NCBI GenBank assembly: GCA_019279435.1
Contig: JAAALK010000287.1
Span: 30,132,162 to 30,196,161 of the forward strand
Reading direction: 5' to 3'
Length of the DNA stretch: 64,000 bases
Origin: Zizania palustris
Lineage: Eukaryota; Streptophyta; Magnoliopsida; Poales; Poaceae
Each line of letters opens with the position of its first letter. The stretch's first letter is position 1. This document shows positions 38,487-49,773 of this stretch, piece by piece. Position numbers and translations under genes: made by a program. Under the pieces are notes generated by a model. The model ran no database searches. It was not told the origin of the DNA and saw only the letters and a program-made list of their open reading frames with translations.

Positions 38487-39432
38487 GGGAATTTTTACAA
38501 TACCCCCAAATTTTATCAACCGTTCAATTCATATGATTGGACGACTCAGATTTAAATTAGGTAATCTGTTACCTCCTAGAGGTAACAGGTCATAGTACCT
38601 GCTTTTTTCCTAAATGTGGGACCCACATGCATGCAAAATAATTCTTTTCCATGCGTCTAATATATTTCTTTCCTCAATTTGCCCAAAATATTTTGGAATC
38701 CCTTAATTTATGGCATATGACACGTATACAATTTAAAAAAACAAAGAACTTTGACAATTCAAAAATTTATTTCACAAATATTCAAAAAATCATTTGAAAT
38801 TTCTTTAGAGGAGAATGCACGGTAAACTTTTGAAAGATTTTTTAAAATTTTATGAAAAAACAGAGAACTTTTAAAATTCAAAATTATATTTTATAACTCT
38901 TCATAAAATCATTTTAAAATAAATTTTGAAGAGTTCTAGTTTTTTTTCAATTTTTCAAAGTTTGTTGTTCTTTTCAGAAAATTTTTAAAAAATAAAAATA
39001 AACTTTGAAAATTATAAAATTTATTTCAGACTCTTCATAAAATGATTTGAAAAGAAATTTTGAAGAGTTTTGATTTTTTTTCAAATTTTCAAAGTTTTAT
39101 GTTCTTTTCAGATTTTTTTAAAAAATAAAAACAAACTTTGAAAATTCAAAATTTTATTTCAGAACTCTTCAAAAAATCATTTCAAAATAAATTTGAAGAA
39201 TTCTATTTTTTTTCAAATTTTATGTTTTTTTCAAAAAAATTTAAAAATAAAACTTTTAAAGCTATCATGAATTCTCCAGAGAAATGGATACGGAAGGTAG
39301 ACAGGGTGACCGGTTAGAGCCGGTTAATCATTTTTATTTTTAATTATTTATTTTAAATGCCTTTAACCAACGGTCAGGATTCTTTAAACCTATTACCTTG
39401 AAGGGAGGTAACGGGGGCACCGTAACGACCCT
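38487..39432. mobile_element. Mutator-like non-autonomous element, 946 bp
   Basis: The left end GGGAATTTTTACAATACCCC pairs with the complement of the right end (AGGGTCGTTACGGTGCCCCC). The flanks form a 9-bp duplication with one mismatch: TTTCTATAA (38478-38486) and CTTCTATAA (39433-39441). The interior about 38740-39240 holds AT-rich imperfect tandem units of about 130 bp (tttcaaagtt, gaagagttctag). No transposase. Confidence 0.75.
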
Positions 39433-39441
39433 CTTCTATAA

Positions 39442-40894
39442 TCATCATCATAGGAGGATGACAAAGATTTCACTGTTTAAGTAGACATTACATTATCTTA
39501 ATATGCCTATAATATTTAGTCGATGACGCACACGAGTGCAGTTCCCGAGCTTTCCAGCTATACGTGCCGAATCATATCACGAGGTACATGGAAAAAAATA
39601 TTATTCTTGCGTTCTGATCTCGAGATGATCTGAGTAGGCATTGCTGAGCGCTTCACTAGTTAACACTAGAATTGCTCAACTTCCAATGATTTCAAGTTTA
39701 TTTTAACCTTATGTTCCTAACCCTTCCCTGTGAAGCAAAATGTAATCAAGCAAGATGCAAAGTGTTGTCTTGCTATGACATGATGATCGATTGCATGGAC
39801 ATTGTTACAATACCAAGAAGTATGTACAGTTTTCTAACATTTCGTTGTGGGAATGAAATGGGCAATGCAAGGTAAATCAAGGGATTTACAACCTTGTGTT
39901 TGGTAGGAGAAAGCTGTAATTTGTGTTATTTAATCTGTAAAATTGCACCTTTATGTTAAGTTAAACAAACATATGTCCTATGGAAACATAGCTAGCTAGA
40001 ACTTACATTTGTTACAATAAGAATATATCTGTAGTACTTTTAGGCTGCCATTTTTAGTATCTATATCACATTTCTAATTCGCTTCTTTTAGCACTCATAC
40101 AAGAACTTGAAACATTATTTATAGCCATGGGGATCTGACTTTTTCACTGGTTTTGTAGGTGATTAAACATGGCAGAGTATTTAACCACACATACTTTTAT
40201 GACTACATGAAAAACTAAGGTCAATTGCTAGATACAAGCTCGAGAGAAAAAAGGACAACTTGAATTGCCAAAATTCCTCTAGAAATCCTCAGGATATTCC
40301 CGGTGTGACTAACATTTTTATTACATTAAAAACGTTTTTTGGCTGGATATTACATCTTTAATATTTGTTACGAGTGCCAGAAAAAGCTTTCAGTCTCAAA
40401 TTACTATTTGGTCCTACTCCAGATTGACACTCCCTGGATGAACTTATTGGATTGCTTTTGTCGATATCCCGGTGTACTGATTATTGACCATGGTATACAT
40501 ATTTCAAGTATTAAAAAGGCACCCTCTCCCAGAAAAAAGGTAATTTAACATAATGGTGTATTATCATGTCTAGGTGTTAAAACCTCGCGAATGACCTACC
40601 TGGAATGCACGGAGTGCATTTTTGTTTTCTAAGCAATAACATTAACATACCTTACTAAGGAAAAAAGGATAATATGAACTATTTTAAGGTGTATATATAT
40701 ATGAACCGGTGCATCTACTTGAAGAATTTGAGTACAATTGCCTCTGGTGATGTACATTGAAATCACAAGGTTCCATGGAGACAAAATTCTGTCAATAGTG
40801 CGCCAGCTTTGTCCTAGAGATAAAGAAAGTAAAAAAAAGTAAAGAAAATGGGAAAACTATTTAATTCTTGATCTTTTATCAGCACAAAGGTGAT
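39442..40894. other. Intergenic, no gene seen
   Basis: AT-rich spacer downstream of the PLATZ gene. It must include that gene's 3' UTR. No element was delimited. Confidence 0.55.
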
Positions 40895-42241
40895 CTATGA
40901 GGAACACCTTTTCTTCTGCTCATGTTTGTTTCCATAGTCATCGTCAGAAACTCGGTTTACAGACCTTGCACAGATATATGGCCCACTCCGCTTCTTTCGG
41001 ACAAAATTTGTGCATGGTGCGCTCAAATTCTCTGAGTCTGATGATCCCATGGGCTCATCAACATCAACAAGGGTTGAGTGTGTCGTCTCATCATCACCAT
41101 CATGAGGAATGAAGAAGTCTGGACCAAGCTGCAAGATCTTGCATGGACGCAAGTATGCTGACAGGTCTTTCTTCTGCCGTAATATGTACTCCACCTGAAA
41201 GGATGCATAATGTCAAATAATTTCCTTATGTATGCAAGTAAGCTCCAACTGCATTTAGAAATGGTTATTTGAATATATTTACATACTACAAGTTGGTAAT
41301 ACATGTATACTACAGCTGAATTGAACGATGTAGATCGAAGGAATTGGTACACAATTGTTGTAAGTGACGCAATTTTCCTTTTGGTATATAGTTGCTAATA
41401 TGATTTTCCTCTTTTGTTTTTCTAGTTCTCATCTAATTTGTGATCAGTTTCTTTAGGTAGCTGGGCTGATGTGCATATAGCATGAGAAACAAGGTAAGCC
41501 AATGTTATTCCTAACTCTAAGTACCTTCTAGGTCATACATCCATAATTGTATTGCTTAACTTATTTAGCATAAATTACTCTGCTATTTTGTATTTTCTCA
41601 CTGATCAAAATTCAGTTGCATATAAACACATAGAATATCAATTATCAATTCTAGATAGGTCACCTTGCAATCCAGGGAACAGTGGAAGTAGGGCTCTTGG
41701 AGACTTCTATCACAGGAGGTACAGATATTCCCTGACCCCTTAAATTGCCTATTCTGTGGTCTCTTCTTCAGGAAAACGACCTTCGAGCTGTTAATTGTGT
41801 ATGACTGCACCATGTTGATACAGAATTGTAAGTCTGCATGGATATTGACCCTCACACAACTATCAAACTCGCACGCATGCACTATGCATATCTGATGTAC
41901 CTGAACACTGGAGCAATCAATAAGCTTCTCAAGGTCCTCCAGCCGGACAACATCATGGTAGACGTATCGCCGCACCTGTAGTAGCCTGTGTACACGGTGT
42001 GCGGCCACACAGTGTGGGCAGATGCTTGTGCAGCAGTCAAGGCAACAGATGTTCTTCTCATTTTTCTTTGCATGCTCATGGAGAGAGCATGCTTTGAAGA
42101 ACTTCTGTGTGTTGAGAGCCTCCAACCATGCTGGCTTCCACATTTCCTGCTGATGTTGCAAAATTTCAAATAAATTTTGCATCAGCAGATGAGGAATTTA
42201 CATGAAAGCATGAAGAAGTTTGGAATCCTCACCATGATCAT
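40895..42241 (-). CDS. PLATZ zinc-dependent DNA-binding protein
   Basis: Plant AT-rich sequence- and zinc-binding (PLATZ) protein, a family of nuclear regulators that bind A/T-rich DNA; several affect grain filling or grain size. Proposed exons 42241-42233, 42146-41901, 41804-41664 and 41194-40895 give 231 residues. The tiny first exon encodes MIM and joins EMWKPAWLEAL; this start is the least certain part, and MWKPAW in exon 2 is an alternative. The zinc pattern is clear: CSLHEHAKKNEKNICCLDC, CTSICPHC, HRVHRLLQVRRYVYHDVVR. Then come LEDLEKLIDCSSVQ, SYTINSSKVVFLKKRPQNR and FKGSGNICTSCDRSLQEPYFHCSLDCK, typical of the family. The C-terminus is basic and ends CSS. The gene stands alone on the minus strand. 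Confidence 0.9.
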
Positions 42242-43715
42242 GTATGTTAGTGTAGAGCCCTTTGGTGTTGTCTGTGCTTCTGGTTGGACGAGGGTGGGTA
42301 GCTTTGAGGAAGAGGGAGTAGTGTAGTACGTTCAACTTATGAAGGATTAGAGGTGGGATGTTTAGTGGGCTAAGAGAGGTTTAAAGATTCAACCATAGAA
42401 GGGGGGCTATATATTTGCACTGCTAGAGCTTTTGACATTTGACTCCTTAATCTCTGGCACTATCACGGAATGCACCTTGCTTTATGAAGTGATAGGCATG
42501 TGTAGTTAACTTTGTTCGTCAAACTAAGAACATGTTCCGGAATTGCCGTTGTAGGTGCTGGAGTGTGATATTATGATAAGCAACTCTGTTTTACAATTTT
42601 GTAATGATATTATGATAGGCAACTCTCTTTTACATTCTTTTCATTTGACCATTTATATTAAGAGCTTAGAGTTGATTCACAATTTCCAATGGATCCTCAG
42701 GAATTTTACTGCAAAAAGATTTTTTTCCTTCCAAAAAGTCAACTAATCTATGATGGTTTTGTCAGGTTGACTCAAAACAGTAATGCATTTTCAAAGGAAT
42801 TTGTGTATCACAAAATTGTTTAGGAATTGTCCAAGTGAATGTTCAGGATAACTTAAGTTTTTCTCATTTCGAATTGCTTGACAGAAATGATGCGTTTGCA
42901 TATGAACAGATCATTCGCATTCAACTGTTAAGTATGGTTTATGTAGGTAAAGACTCAATGCCGTATTTCAGTCACTTGGGATACTACTCCTCAACACCAG
43001 GTATTTTTCTCTCTTTTCCCAACAGAAAGCAAGAAATGTTTCGTAAATGTTCATTTCTGACGGCATTGTAACATGGAAAGGTCTGAAGTTTCAGCATTAA
43101 AATCTGCTGCGTCTCTCGGAGATTGGACCAATGTGCATGGCTTGCACATAGTGAGCCAACAAAGCACACAAAAACAATTATAAAGGGGGGAGAAAGGGAG
43201 GTGAGGAGAACGTGGATGCTGTTTCTAGTGTTTCCCAACTCATGTGCCAACTTTTTAACTTATGACCAGGGCTCCAATCTCCAGCCTTGGCCATAGAGCT
43301 CACCCCTCTTTAACAAATACAGTACCCAAGGAGCCCTTTGATTCCATGTTTGGAGGTTTATGTGTGTGTGGGGGGAGAGGATGGCCTTTCTTGGGCAACA
43401 CATGCATACAATATAAATCACCAGTCTCCACTAACAAATTACTGCCTTGTGCCTTGGGCTTTGCCCCCCATCCTGTTTGCTACAGGTTAGGTGTTGTTTT
43501 ACTTGACTTTTATATCTCCAATGGTGAACCACAAAAACTCAAACATGTTATGCATTCTGTATTTTTTTTCGGGAATCTACTGTCTGTTTTACTCCTCAAC
43601 AGTTCTTCTTTTGAATACAAATTTGAATGGACATGCAAAGGACATAATACCGTTTTTATTGGGTATGGACTAGTTTGTACTTCAGATGGCTTATTTACCT
43701 TTCTTTTAAGATTAT
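42242..43715. other. Intergenic, no gene seen
   Basis: Upstream region of the PLATZ gene, then AT-rich spacer. Frames at 43262-43717 are low in coding character and lack motifs. Confidence 0.5.
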
Positions 43716-44199
43716 GAGCATGTTTGATACAGCTGCGAGATCCATGCTAGATTTAGGAGTTTGTATGAAAATAAAGTGGTTTAAATTTTTATTTTTTTAG
43801 TCAAAATAAAAAAACATAATGCTTAATTAAATACTCTCAATTTATCATATGTCTAAATCTAGGACTTTTTAGAGATTTGTCCGACCAGTTCTAAAAAATT
43901 TTAGGTGGTGTTTGGTTTGCTCAAGGTAATATAAATGGTAATAAAATTAATTACAGTGTCAAGTGATAACAATATATCAAATTATTAGATTTGTTTGGTT
44001 AACAAATGTAATGTATTCTGTTTACATTACAGTGTTTGGTTGATAAGTATAATGTATTCTAGTAACGTAATTTGATACTAAATTGGTTAGAGTGTAATGG
44101 GTTGATTACTAGGTTGTAATCTGATTACGTAATTAGTTTACACTTAAAATAAACCCAACCAAATGCCTTCTTAAATCTGGAGTTGTGCCAAACGGTGCT
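43716..44199. mobile_element. Outer MITE interrupted by another
   Basis: The left end GAGCATGTTTGATACAGCTG and the complement of the right end (AGCACCGTTTGGCACAACTC) are imperfect inverted repeats, and both run on to 'agattt'. The right part is separated from the left by the Tourist-like element at 43904-44170. Without that insert the element is about 215 bp. Confidence 0.6.
43904..44170. mobile_element. Tourist-like MITE nested in the outer MITE
   Basis: Starts GGTGGTGTTTGGTTTGC; the complement of the right end is GAAGGCATTTGGTTGGG. TTA flanks it at 43901-43903 and 44171-44173. It split the element at 43716-44199. Confidence 0.65.
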
Positions 44200-44791
44200 T
44201 ATATCCCTTATTTACTTGTGCTGTTAAAACTGGTATGCCTAATCCTTATTGCTTTTATACTGCCTTTGCACTGCATCGATAAGTTGCCTCTATTTAGTGT
44301 TTATACGTGCAAGAATTTCTGATTCGGAAAGATAAATACTGCTTGAATCTAACAGCCTGCGATTTGGCTTTGACTTCTAGCCTTGTTGATTTGATGAGGC
44401 TCTGCAATGGTCTGTCCCAGGTGTGCGTGTGACAAGGTATGCAAAGGAATAACTTCTGGGCTGTACCGATTGATCAGAGTTCCTGATGTGATTTACCTGA
44501 CGATGCATCTTAATACTCTAAACTTCCTTGCAGAGATTGGTCCATCATCCCTGGAAGCCAAACTTCCCTGATGTGCAGCTCACCTTAAAATGTCTAACTG
44601 TCCTTTCAACTTTTGGAAGCCAAACTGAATATTAGGTGATATCATGGCTCTACCAAAAGCAAACTTAATTTGTTTACATTCATCGCTGCTGTCTTCTGAT
44701 ATTGCCTGCAATTCATGCATTCTCTCTTAATCTCTTAAAGGAACTGTTCCTTCTCAGTTCCTTCAGTCTGATTTAATCTCGATGATTTCAG

Positions 44792-44884
44792 GAACATGAT
44801 GCTGATGCCGATGAAATGGGGATTAGAGTACAGAATATGCTGCCAATCCTCGCTATTTATCATCAGTGTGGCATGCATAAACAG
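44792..44884 (+). other. Candidate orphan exon (93 bp)
   Basis: An open, phase-symmetric 31-codon stretch (EHDADADEMGIRVQNMLPIL...) preceded by a pyrimidine-rich tract ending 'atttcag' and followed by 'gtaatt'. I do not recognise the peptide and found no partner exons with confidence. It may be a remnant of a captured or decayed gene, or chance. Confidence 0.25.
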
Positions 44885-45761
44885 GTAATTAAGCTACATC
44901 GAGGTTATCTTTTCTAAAAATCCAACAAAACAAGAACTGAAACTGAAACTGAAACTTTCTTCAAAGAGGGTGGGATTTGCACTGCTAAGTATTGAGTTGG
45001 GAATGGGGAGTTGGGGATACATGCATGTTGCGATTGGCAAAACTCCAAAAGCCTACACCCTTAAATTTCTCTAGCATCCAACTCCTAGGATTTGACCTAA
45101 AAACCACATTGTTAATCTGTCTCGGCAGATTAGGACCAGGTTGCTAATTAGCTCAAGAACAATGTGCAAGCCATGGATGTTGTTTCTTGTTTCTAGCTGT
45201 AGCCTTGTAGGTCACCACCCTATTTGATCATGAATCTAGCTTACTGGATCACACTACACTCACTGCACCCAAGTAGACATTTTACTACACCGTGTCATTA
45301 TTTTAGTTAATCACAGTAATCTTTCGTTGTTCATACACACCACTTTGTCGGTCTTACGGCCTTAATCACCGGTCAAACCTCTCCACCGACCGGCAAAGCT
45401 CACTCAAAACCTGCACTCCTCCGCCTCCCAGTACCACCACCCTATGACAAGTGGGCCTACATATCAGGACCCCCAGGTGTCAGTGTCTGCGTGCCGCTGA
45501 TCACCCGGTAGAAAATCTCGACGGTCCACGAGATCCCAACTTCCAAGTTCCAACCTAGCCTTTTTTTCCTTTTTTTCTCACTCCTTTTTTTACTGTTTCC
45601 TTTGTTCCGTACATAATTTTTTTTAGAATTGAATTTTTTCATAAAGGTTTAATCTCTTACGCTACTTTTTAATATGTACTTAATTAATTAGCATGGTGGA
45701 TATAAGGGTGGGCGGCTGTCCGACTTTTTACTTTTATCCGATCTTTATCAAAATGCTATAG
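44885..45761. other. Intergenic, no gene seen
   Basis: AT-rich spacer with no element or gene I can delimit. Confidence 0.5.
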
Positions 45762-45775
45762 AATATTTAAAAATT

Positions 45776-46198
45776 GGTCTCATGGACATGTGGAGAGAGA
45801 TAGAGATAGAGAGAGAGGAGAGGGTCCTGGGTAACACCATCTCTGTACATCAAGTTTCATCACTGGGCTAGCTGGGATCCCCAACTTAACACCCCTGGAG
45901 CTCTTCTCGACTTGGTGGGAGCGTGCATCACGGGCGATAAAGAGAAACGAAAGACGCAAGCTTAACGGCTTGATCATGTACACGTGGTGGAACGTTTGGA
46001 AGGAATGGAACAGACGTGTTTTCTCCTCCTCCTTCGACTCTATATCTATGGTTGTAAACTCCATTGTAAACGACTTCCGAGCTTTTTCTCAAGCGTGATC
46101 TCGGATGTTTTAATCCGCTTGTAACCTGTAAGACTTTTCTCCTAAGGTCTTTACCTCTCTAATACATTGCGGTGAATCTCTCGCTTGATTTTCAAAAA
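45776..46198 (+). mobile_element. 5'-truncated LINE, 3' end only
   Basis: A perfect 14-bp target duplication AATATTTAAAAATT flanks it (45762-45775 and 46199-46212). The plus strand encodes the C-terminal end of a LINE reverse transcriptase (LIMYTWWNVWKEWNRRVFS), the usual grass LINE ending, followed by a short 3' UTR and an A-run. The rest of the element was lost on insertion. Confidence 0.9.
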
Positions 46199-46212
46199 AA
46201 TATTTAAAAATT

Positions 46213-46997
46213 TTGAAACCGGATTAACAACAGCTTATAAATTATTTTTTTCTTGCTCTAATGAGTACGACGAGTAGTAGACCTTAGGTTAATTTCTTCT
46301 TTCATTACAATTTTTACGGTTTATCAATATATCATCGGTATGTCAATGACAAATATAATCACTATAGATAATAACACGTAGGCAATTCTTAAAAATTATA
46401 ATAATTATAATAGTATACGAATAATTTTCGCTATTACTACCTTTCGCCACGTCCGTTGCAGTCGCGGCACATTCGCATGTGCGCCCGGCGCACGTGTGCA
46501 CATACGCCCATCGCGTAGAAAATCCGAGGCATGCACACGTGGCGGGGTGTGGGCCAGGGTGGGGAGACCGCCCGGGGTGGTGCCGGTCACGTGGGAGCGG
46601 CCTGACACAAGATGAAGGCGGGGAGGCGCCCTCACGTGCCGCGCCTCGGGGCCCGCGTTGGATGGGATCCGGTGCGGGGGGTCATCCGTGTAGCCATCCC
46701 TGTTGATGCCAGCGAGTTCGAGGGACTTCGAGCCGAGGGGTTAATTGCACTATACAATTCGATGAATCTATCGATTTGTAATTTACTTCCTCCGTAATAT
46801 TTCACTTCCAATCCATTTAACATTATTTTAAATTTTTATATATTCTTATTTCAAATATATTTTCTAAAATTAATTAAAAATAAAAATTTAATTTAAATGA
46901 TCAAACGATGTATTGTGTCTAGCGTGCAGAAAAGGATTGTTTCGTAAACCGGAAAGTGCCAAAGTGGCACGTGTGATTCTTGCAAAAAAAAATGATA
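46213..46997. other. Intergenic with MITE fragment and GC-rich patch
   Basis: About 46303-46360 matches, in reverse, one end of the 146-bp Mutator-type MITE (cattacaatttttacggttt, atcatcggtatgtcaatgac). About 46440-46740 is GC-rich with overlapping frames on both strands but no recognisable protein. Confidence 0.5.
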
Positions 46998-47234
46998 CTT
47001 CCTTCATTAACTTTTAAATGACGTAGTTAATTTTTATCTTAATGTTTGACTATTCGTTTTATTCATTTTTTTGTAAATATGTAAAAATATAAGTTATATT
47101 TAAAGTACTTTCAATAATAAAATAAATTATAATAAAATAAATAATATTTCAAAAATATTTTTGGATAAGATGAATGGTTAAATGTTGATATAAAAGTCAA
47201 TTACGTTATTTAAAAGTTAACGGAGGGGAGGGAG
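46998..47234. mobile_element. Stowaway-type MITE
   Basis: Flanked by TA (46996-46997 and 47235-47236). The left half CTTCCTTCATTAACTTTTAA is mirrored by TTAAAAGTTAACGGAGGGGA near the right end. Same family as 6751-6982. Confidence 0.8.
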
Positions 47235-47236
47235 TA

Positions 47237-48074
47237 ATTTATTATTTTTAATATAATCCTTTTAATTTTATTGCTACTCAAAATCCGTGGGCTCATGAGA
47301 TAGCTCATAGCTTGTAGCTGAAACGAGTTAATATTGAGTTTTTTTGGTCGGTACCAAACCGAGTTAAGCTTGAGCCAGCTGCCCATTAGTATTAGTTTAC
47401 GAACACGACCCATATTTCATAGTTTTAATATATATGATAATCTAAATGTTTTAATTTATATTCTCCCAAAAACATTCGTTAAAAAATGCTGAAACTTATA
47501 GGACAGCTTGCGCTCGGGTCAAACCACCAAACTAGCCAAGCCAATCTAGGTTTAAGCTTGATTTATAAACCAATTAAGCTAAGCTGAACCGAACAGACCT
47601 CGTGTTCTAGAGCCGAGCTAGTATTGTTCTGTCTGTGTCATTTTGTTTTTGATGTGTTTACCGGCCTTGAGATCGATCTGGTCGAGCTTTTATAGAAATC
47701 CGGAGCTAACACACGAATCTCGAGCACTGTCTAATTACGCAGCGTATTATTTTAAGCACGAGCGGGTTTATGTATTTGTCGTTGTAAAGATTTCCTATTT
47801 GGTACAATGCGATTTGTCACACCGTATTTCACTGTGATAATGCCGATCCAAAGTTCGTGTGGAAAATTTAATGTGGATGAAGTCGTTTAGTAAACCTGCT
47901 GAACTTATTCAATACTAAACTAAAATACAAGTTCATTAGTTATAATGTTACTATTGATCTAAAACTGTAAATCCTTCTCTGGTATTATCTAGAGCCTGAA
48001 GTTTATGGGATTAATCGTTTTCCTCTCGCCTCCATAGTGGGGTATAATGTGTTGCGGAGTGAACCACTTTTACG
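47237..48074. other. Intergenic, no gene seen
   Basis: AT-rich spacer with no coding frame of note. Confidence 0.5.
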
Positions 48075-48090
48075 GTGCTTAGAGCATTTT

Positions 48091-48394
48091 TTTTTTGAGA
48101 AAGCTAGCGAGAGATTCGCCGGCGAAATATTATTAAGAGATAAAGAGTTAGGGCCAGTTACACATGATGAAAACAGATACAAGTCAACCTATTGATCTGT
48201 CTCTAGAGCTTGTGCTAACGTTGTGAAATCGTAGATGACATGCTCACTCACGGAAGTGATAGATTCATAGGTTTACGAAAAAACCCGCCTATTACGCTCC
48301 TTCCAGATGTTCCACCATAGGTACATGATCAATCCATTAATTTTCCGCCGGTTTGCCCGTGTCGAATGTTTGCATGCATTGTACCACCATATTT
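48091..48394 (-). mobile_element. 5'-truncated LINE, 3' end only
   Basis: A perfect 16-bp target duplication GTGCTTAGAGCATTTT flanks it (48075-48090 and 48395-48410). On the minus strand it encodes the same reverse-transcriptase ending as the LINE at 45776 (INGLIMYLWWNIWKERNRRVF), then a short 3' UTR and an A-tail (the T-run at the left). Confidence 0.92.
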
Positions 48395-48400
48395 GTGCTT

Positions 48401-48749
48401 AGAGCATTTTCATTATATTTATTATTTTTGATTTGCTATTTATAGCAATAGCAAGTCTTCCTTATTATTTTGTTATTCACTTCAATATAGTTATAAATAT
48501 AACTTTCTATTTGAATGTAGCTATATTTTATCAATTTATATACATGCAAAGAAAATGAAAACAATTAAACAAACTCAACACTCAACGTAATAGCGAGTTT
48601 GGTTGGCTTGCTAGATATAACAAGTGTAGAGAGAAGAATAGCAAAACTCCTAAAATAACAAATCAAGTAGCAAGTACAGTGGAGACGTTTTTTTGACCAT
48701 ACTTATTATTTTAGGGGATAAGTGTGATAGAAAATACAATAGAGATGCT
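48401..48749. mobile_element. Probable MITE adjoining the LINE
   Basis: AGAGCATTTTCATTATATTT at the left and, as complement of the right end, AGCATCTCTATTGTATTTTC form imperfect inverted repeats. The LINE target duplication overlaps its left end, so the LINE seems to have landed in this MITE's border. Confidence 0.45.
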
Positions 48750-49773
48750 TTTACAAACTTTTTTAACTCCCCCAACAACATACAACATGTATGGACGTCC
48801 TTTCATCTCAACTGTAAAGGCCTCAAAGTAAATCCCAAGCAAGAGGATGTCCACTTGTCATTTGCAATTGCAATTTGCATTTCGTACATACCAACCATGC
48901 CCATGCCGATGCCCATCTTTCTCTCGTCCTTTTCTTCTTCTTTTTTGAGAGGAAAAATGAGGTGCAACGTAGTTAGCTAGTTGTCCCTGTGGCTTGCCAA
49001 GATCCGTTCGACGCATTCCAGCTGACATGTTTCGCACGTGAGCCACGATGCCCATTTTGGGCTACTTTTATATTAGTTACTTTGGTTATTTTAACTCAAA
49101 ATTCTTTATATTTGACAAAATCTATTAAAATATATTACCATTTACGATATCAAATAAATATACTATTAAAATATAAGTATCTGGCTTACGTATGGCCCGT
49201 CTTTGAGCCCAACTTTCCTCTGAATCCGGCCCAACTTATACGGGCCATATGTAAGCCGCAATTCCATTTCGGCCCAAATTGCATGGACTCGCCGTGCCGT
49301 TTCCGGGCATCCCGTCGAAATTGAGTGAGTTTTTTTTTGAAATGATACATTTTGAAAACAAGTTTTAAATCTAGTACACGTTTTTGAAAAATTACAAATC
49401 TAATCTTCTGTGATATTAATCATCATCATCATAAAAAAACCAGAATATCTGATCATGGTCAAGACAGCAAAACCATGAACATTAATCATCATCATCATCA
49501 TCATAACTTTATGGCTTGAAATGGCAAATTTCCCATTGCTCCTTGTCTGTCGATCCACAGGAGGATGAATTATGGCTGGTGCAGCTGGAGACAAAAGCTA
49601 GAGATAGATGACCAGATGAAATTCTGGGATCAAGACACAACTAGAACAAAAATGGGATGGAGTTCATCAACTCAAGGAGCAAATCATGGCATGTAGTCGA
49701 CATGTTGCTCTTCTTCCCCCAAACAAAAAACTACGGCCTTTTGTCACAACACCCACATGTCGAGGTTGTCGCC
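48750..49773. other. Spacer and 3' UTR of the pyrophosphatase gene
   Basis: AT-rich, with two ATC triplet microsatellites near 49418-49431 and 49483-49504. The 3' UTR of the pyrophosphatase gene should lie in the last few hundred bases. Confidence 0.6.

Noticed and set aside
46405..46823. GC-rich frames between the LINEs
   Set aside because: No recognisable motif, no splice partners and similar length on both strands. Kept only as a note in the spacer entry.
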